In this document: positions 55,652-59,410 of the stretch, piece by piece | How the letters are laid out: each line of letters starts with the position of its first letter | How positions within the stretch are numbered: position 1 is the first letter of the stretch | NCBI RefSeq assembly: GCF_002887775.1 | Contig: NZ_LOCM01000023.1 | Coordinates: forward strand, 1-59,410 | DNA from: Streptococcus penaeicida | Lineage (GTDB): Bacteria; Bacillota; Bacilli; Lactobacillales; Streptococcaceae | DNA length: 59,410 nucleotides | Reading direction: 5' to 3' | Notes under the pieces: generated by a model | Told to the model about the DNA's origin: nothing | The model's database searches: none | Seen by the model: only the letters and a program-made list of their open reading frames with translations | Program-made: the position numbers and the translations under genes

Positions 55652-55804
55652 TATATACTCCTCCAATCTTTTTTGCTAATTGTACGACAAGCACATCTGT
55701 GAAAAGAACAAATTTAGCAATTTGTTCAATATACAAGTTGCCAGTATTAAGAATACTACTTTTATAGTACAAATTTTTTTACCATCTTTTCAAATTCAGA
55801 TAAT

Positions 55805-55853
55805 TACATTATGATATCATTACTTTCTTACTTGATAATAATATCATAATGTA
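55805..55853. repeat. 13-bp perfect inverted repeat
   Basis: TACATTATGATAT (55805-55817) and ATATCATAATGTA (55841-55853) are separated by 23 bases, between the DinB gene and the duplicated rlmD end. It may be an operator, a hairpin, or an arm site of a lost integrative element. Confidence 0.45.
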
Positions 55854-55881
55854 TAACTTATCGTTAGCATCAAGTCAAAAC

Positions 55882-56052
55882 TGAAATTGGAAAAGCGAGG
55901 AGATATTACTACTTGCGGAGCAACTTAACTACAGCTTCAGTTCTAGATGTATGCGGAAGTTTAGCTGTCCAGTGGACAGCTAAAGACTGAGCTTTTGAAA
56001 TTGGAAAAGCGAGGAGGTATTACTACTTGCGGAGCAACTTAACTACAGCTTC
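55882..56052. repeat. Duplicated rlmD 3' end (att-like direct repeat)
   Basis: Copies at 55882-55938 and 55996-56052 are 57 bases long with one mismatch. The second is the real rlmD end. The first encodes the same [15 protein letters not shown] followed by a divergent upstream segment (KLPHTS instead of MFPHTS). A hairpin TTTAGCTGTCC/GGACAGCTAAA lies between them. Repeated gene ends are typical of tyrosine-recombinase attachment sites, and the 3' end of rumA/rlmD-type genes is a known ICE target in streptococci. Confidence 0.75.
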
Positions 56053-57377
56053 TGTACGGGAAGTGTGCGGAAACATATCCACCGACTGGATATACTCGAC
56101 TTGATAAACTTTTGCTAATTGTACTAGGTCTCTTGCTAAGGTTGAGGTGTTACAAGAGACATAAACCATTTTTGCTGGTTTATATGTTAAGATGGTTTTT
56201 AGTAATTTTTCATCCAAGCCGGTTCGAGGTGGATCGACAATGATGGCATCTGCACGATAGCCTTCTTGATACCATTTGGGAATCAGGTCTTCTGCTTTAC
56301 CTGCTTCATAATAGGTGTTTGTGAAACCTAATCGTTCTGCATTGCTTTTGGCATCGGCAATGGCTTCTGGGATGATATCCATTCCTCGTAAACTCTTGAC
56401 CTGCTTGGCAAAAGCAAAACCAATGGTTCCCACACCACAATAAGCATCAATGATATGATCTTCTTCAGAGATATCTAAGGCTTTGACAACTTGGGCATAG
56501 AGTACCTGTGTTTGTTGGGGATTGAGCTGGTAAAAGGCTCTTGGGGAAAGGGCAAATTGAGAATCCAAAACTTCTTCTTCAATGCTTTCTTGGCCCCAGA
56601 TGATTTCAGTTTCCTCGCCATAAATCTGACTACTTTTACTTTTATTAATATTGATTGCAATTGACTTGATATCTTGATGCATGCTGACCAAGTCTTTGAT
56701 TAGTGGGGCAAGTCGTATTTCACAACTACTAACAAATATTACTTGCACTTGGCCACTACTTTGGCCCCGTCTAATCATGACGGTGCGTAATCCTGCAATT
56801 TGACGTTCATTGTAAATTGGCAATTTATGCCGATCTAATAATTTTACAATATCATTGATAATGGTTTGTGTTGTCTTGTCTTGAACCATACAGTCTTCAA
56901 TCGTAACCAAGCGGTGACTGCCCTCTGCGAATAAGCCCGCATGGACTTTACCTGCAAAGGCTCTAGTCTGAAATTGTAGTTTGGCACGGTAGTGCCAAGG
57001 GTGATCCATGCCAATGTTTTTCTCACTTGATAAGATTCATACCCTGCCGGTTTAAACTTTTTCAGACTTTGTCGGATAATATCCTCTTTGTAATCCAATT
57101 GTTTGGGATAGGCTAAGTGCATTATCTGACAGCCGCCACATTCTTCATAAATAGGACATTTGGGCTCAACACGATCTTTTGAAGCCTTGAGGATAGTCAC
57201 TAATTTCGCTGTCATAAAGCGAGGTTTTACGGCTGTAATTTGGCAGAGCACCTCCTCACCGGTCAAGGTGCCTGTGACAAAAACTAAGGTTTTCTGATAA
57301 TAGCCAATGCCCTCCCCGTTAATGCCCATGCGCTTGATTTTTAGTTTGATTCGTTGTTTCTCTTTTATGTATGGCAT
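56023..57377 (-). pseudogene. rlmD: 23S rRNA (uracil-5)-methyltransferase RlmD/RumA type, frameshifted
   Basis: ATG 57377 ([20 protein letters not shown]) follows AAGGGA. A TRAM domain (about 1-58) is followed by Fe-S cysteines ([15 protein letters not shown]), then a break at about 57011 in RKTL. One added base continues [14 protein letters not shown] to the end, 451 codons in total, normal for the family. SAM site YCGVGTIGF, catalytic Cys in [14 protein letters not shown] and the general base Glu in RTEAVV are present. The enzyme makes 5-methyluridine in 23S rRNA using SAM. It is likely intact in the organism. Confidence 0.88.
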
Positions 57378-57452
57378 CTTTTCCCTTTTCACGTTTTCTT
57401 AGAAATTTCTATCGATTACAATTTACTCTTACCATCTATTTTACCATTTATT

Positions 57453-57461
57453 TGTTATAAT
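57453..57461 (+). promoter_or_regulatory. Extended -10 promoter giving a leaderless recX mRNA
   Basis: TG-T-TATAAT (57453-57461) lies just seven bases before the ATG at 57469. Transcription starting at the usual distance would begin at or next to the A of ATG. No ribosome site precedes either possible start. Confidence 0.55.
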
Positions 57462-57468
57462 GATTAGT

Positions 57469-58245
57469 ATGAAAATAAGCAAAATCGAAAAGAAAAAACG
57501 TCTTTATTTATTGGAAATCGATGACTCAGAGAGGCTGTATGTTACCGAAGATACCATCGTTAAATACATGCTGTCAAAAGATAAGGAGTTAAGTGCTGAT
57601 GAATTAGCTGAAATCAGGGAATTTGCCCAATTTTCTTACGGTAAAAATCTAGCTCTTTATTTCATTTCTTTCCAGGTGCGTACGAAGAAACAGGTTCGCG
57701 ATTATCTCTTAAAGAATGATATTGATGAAGCTTCTATTGCCCCTATTCTTAAAGATTTGGAAGATAATAATTGGATTAATGATGCCAAATATGTGGAGTC
57801 CTTTTTACGGCAAAATGCTTTGTCCGGTGATAAGGGACCACAGGTTTTAAGGCAGAAATTAATGCAAAAAGGGATTAGTGCGGGGTTAATTGATCAGGTC
57901 ATTGATCAATTTGATTATTTCCCTCTAGCTGTAAAGCTTGGCCAAAAACTCTTAGATAACTATCAGGGTCGTCTGCCGGAAAAAGCTTTGAAGGATAAAA
58001 TTACGAAGTCAATTCTTACTAAAGGTTTCTCCTATGACACTGCCAAGGCTGTTGTGGGAAGCCTCCATTTTGAGCTTGATCAGGAAGATGGTAATGCGCT
58101 TCTAGAAAAGGAACTTGATAAGCAGCACCGCAAATTTAGCAGGCGCTATGACGGCTACCAATTACAGCAAAAACTTTTTGCAGCTCTCTATCGGAAAGGC
58201 TTTGATTCTGATGCCATTAACCGTGCTTTGCGCGAATACTTATAA
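57469..58245 (+). CDS. recX: RecA regulatory protein RecX
   Basis: This 258-residue protein (from ATG 57469; an ATG at 57460 lies within the -10) is built of three-helix RecX repeats: [37 protein letters not shown] and [20 protein letters not shown]. The N-terminal 60 residues are the longer Firmicute form. RecX binds RecA filaments and limits their activity. It is divergent from rlmD and has its own terminator. Confidence 0.92.
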   Translation: MKISKIEKKKRLYLLEIDDSERLYVTEDTIVKYMLSKDKELSADELAEIREFAQFSYGKNLALYFISFQVRTKKQVRDYLLKNDIDEASIAPILKDLEDNNWINDAKYVESFLRQNALSGDKGPQVLRQKLMQKGISAGLIDQVIDQFDYFPLAVKLGQKLLDNYQGRLPEKALKDKITKSILTKGFSYDTAKAVVGSLHFELDQEDGNALLEKELDKQHRKFSRRYDGYQLQQKLFAALYRKGFDSDAINRALREYL

Positions 58246-58246
58246 G

Positions 58247-58280
58247 TCACTCAAAATGAGTGATTTTATTTTTTTTTTGT
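58247..58280 (+). terminator. Terminator of recX
   Basis: TCACTC-N5-GAGTGA is followed by a T-rich tract, directly after the stop. Confidence 0.75.
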
Positions 58281-58325
58281 GTTAAAATATATCAGATAAG
58301 TTTAATTGTAGAAAGTTGGTAAGGC

Positions 58326-58859
58326 ATGAAATTACCTAAAGAAGGCGACTTTATTACAATTCAAAGTTATAAGCATGATGGTAGTTTACACCGCACTTGG
58401 CGGGATACTATGGTACTAAAGACAACTGAAAATGCTATTATCGGAGTGAATGATCATACGCTTGTTACTGAAAGTGATGGTAGACGCTGGGTGACTCGGG
58501 AACCTGCAGTTGTTTACTTTCATAAAAAGTACTGGTTCAATATTATTGCCATGATTAGGGACAATGGGGTTTCTTATTATTGTAATTTAGCAAGTCCCTA
58601 TGTTCTTGACGGGGAAGCTCTCAAATATATTGATTATGATCTAGACGTTAAAGTATTTGCAGATGGCGAAAAAAGATTATTAGATGTAGACGAATATGAG
58701 ATACACAAGGAAAAAATGTGTTACTCTGCTGATATTGATTATATCTTAAAAGAAAATGTTAAGGTTTTAGTTGATTGGATTAATCAGGAGAAAGGGCCTT
58801 TTTCAAAAGCCTATATCAAAATTTGGTACAAACGTTATCTTGAACTGAAGAATCGTTAA
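58326..58859 (+). CDS. DUF402 nucleoside tri-/diphosphate phosphatase
   Basis: This 177-residue protein matches the Ntdp/YgaC family ([74 protein letters not shown]). Family members hydrolyse NTPs and NDPs with a divalent metal; the Asp cluster in the second half provides ligands. The plus-strand gene follows recX by 80 bases, after its terminator. Confidence 0.9.
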   Translation: MKLPKEGDFITIQSYKHDGSLHRTWRDTMVLKTTENAIIGVNDHTLVTESDGRRWVTREPAVVYFHKKYWFNIIAMIRDNGVSYYCNLASPYVLDGEALKYIDYDLDVKVFADGEKRLLDVDEYEIHKEKMCYSADIDYILKENVKVLVDWINQEKGPFSKAYIKIWYKRYLELKNR

Positions 58860-58867
58860 TAAAGTTG

Positions 58868-58890
58868 AGCACTCCTCCTTTGGAGTGCTT
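58868..58890 (+). terminator. Terminator after the DUF402 gene
   Basis: GAGCACTCC / GGAGTGCTTT pairs around TCCTTT, directly after the stop. It lies before the DUF960 ribosome site. Confidence 0.6.
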
Positions 58891-58917
58891 TGCTTATCGC
58901 TTAGAAAGGATAACCCT

Positions 58918-59231
58918 ATGGCATTTCAAAATACAAAAGAACGCTATGCAAGTTTTGGAGTTGCTACTTCGATTGCACCTGAAATAATTGATACTTTCTG
59001 GCAAATTATCGACGAAAACTTGAGAGATGTCTTTCCATTAGAAAATATATTACTTTTCAAACTGATTCGGAATGATAAGCGCAAGCTATCAATTGAATAC
59101 CATGATAAGAAACATGAAACACTTATTGTTTTTGATTATGACTATCCCTATGACCCATTCTTACCCAAATATGTTTATGCAGTGATAATGCTGGAATCGA
59201 AACTATCCTACTAAATCATGAGTTACATTAA
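58918..59231 (+). CDS. DUF960 family protein, frameshifted near the end
   Basis: ATG 58918 follows AGAAAGGA; a longer frame from 58885 overlaps the terminator. The read frame begins MAFQNTKERYASFGVATSIA and ends LESKLSY at 59214. At 59184 one missing G (GTG-GAT) explains a better ending, DNAGIETILLNHELH, to TAA at 59229-59231 and 104 codons, which fits DUF960. The family is small, soluble, streptococcal and of unknown function. Confidence 0.82.
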
Positions 59232-59269
59232 CAAAGATAAAAAGACCTCTAATGAGCCTATCATTGATA

Positions 59270-59410
59270 TGTACCCCTTTTAATGGACTAATCCAGTGAA
59301 AGGGGTTTTTGTATGAAATATAATTATAATTTTAAATTAAATGCAGTAAACATGTATCGATCAGGTCAGTGGATAGAGACTCCAGTTGGTATCGGTCAAA
59401 AAAACTTTAG
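59270..59410 (+). mobile_element. IS3-family element, left end and OrfA start (cut by window edge)
   Basis: From ATG 59313 a frame opens MKYNYNFKLNAVNMYRSGQW then IETPVGIGQKNFR and continues beyond the window. This is the helix-turn-helix OrfA start of an IS3-type transposase. The preceding TGTACCCCTTTTAATGG (59270 on), with an AAAGGGG partner, fits the terminal inverted repeat and promoter region of the element. Confidence 0.7.

Overview
The window is a low-GC Firmicute chromosome segment that reads as a pyogenic-group Streptococcus, most likely Streptococcus uberis or a close relative. Supporting signs are streptococcal families (DUF1912, DUF960, a BLIP-like secreted protein), AGGAGG-type ribosome sites, a Thr tRNA, and a large surface protein. 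That protein ends in LPELAD, matching the LPXXXD sorting motif described for S. uberis, rather than canonical LPXTG. No rRNA, phage or CRISPR array is present. Insertion-sequence fragments cut both ends: an IS1182-type transposase tail at 1-441 and the start of an IS3-type element at 59313-59410.

Layout. 0.5-4.7 kb: B3/4 editing-domain protein, YjbR/EVE-like protein, CorA, Gfo/Idh/MocA oxidoreductase and a 49-residue ribbon-helix-helix protein. 4.9-11.2 kb: a YesMN-type two-component system joined to a ferric/hexose-phosphate-type ABC importer with a candidate cre site. 11.3-14.6 kb: a Nudix hydrolase convergent with a PLD-helicase (DUF3427 type). 15.4-17.7 kb: a DUF4143 ATPase behind two identical dyads, a BLIP-like secreted protein and a possible 48-residue ORF. 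17.8-23.2 kb: a valine-type T-box leader followed by two acetyltransferases, a DUF1349 protein, a P-loop kinase and valS. 23.2-36.1 kb: ordinary accessory genes (MarR/MATE, MFS/metallo-hydrolase, tRNA-Thr, XRE, AEC/MerR, GNAT, HAD, PrdX-like, NatAB-like ABC, DedA).

36.3-47.5 kb is the most distinctive block. A LysR regulator faces an operon for a sugar-phosphate-isomerase-fold 3-dehydroshikimate dehydratase candidate, an SDR, two MFS permeases and aroE. A second unit follows: aroD, a 968-residue OYE/FMN-bind/fumarate-reductase fusion flavoenzyme and an AEC carrier. It resembles the shikimate-responsive qui genes of Listeria and suggests uptake and conversion of plant shikimate/quinate, possibly to protocatechuate and/or reduced products used as an electron sink.

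47.6-50.8 kb: a ParB-like/SGNH fusion with a GNAT, then an amidohydrolase with a tandem ABM-domain protein. 51-54.2 kb: the sortase-anchored M14 carboxypeptidase, whose promoter carries a textbook cre site over its -35. 55.1-59.3 kb: DinB protein, rlmD with a duplicated 3' end (an att-like scar), an apparently leaderless recX, DUF402 and DUF960.

Nine frameshifts occur in eight genes (corA twice, ABC permease, MATE, MFS, aroE, lysR-type, rlmD, DUF960). Every one is repaired by adding a single base, and every one is compatible with a C/G run shortened by one. This looks more like consensus error than real gene decay.
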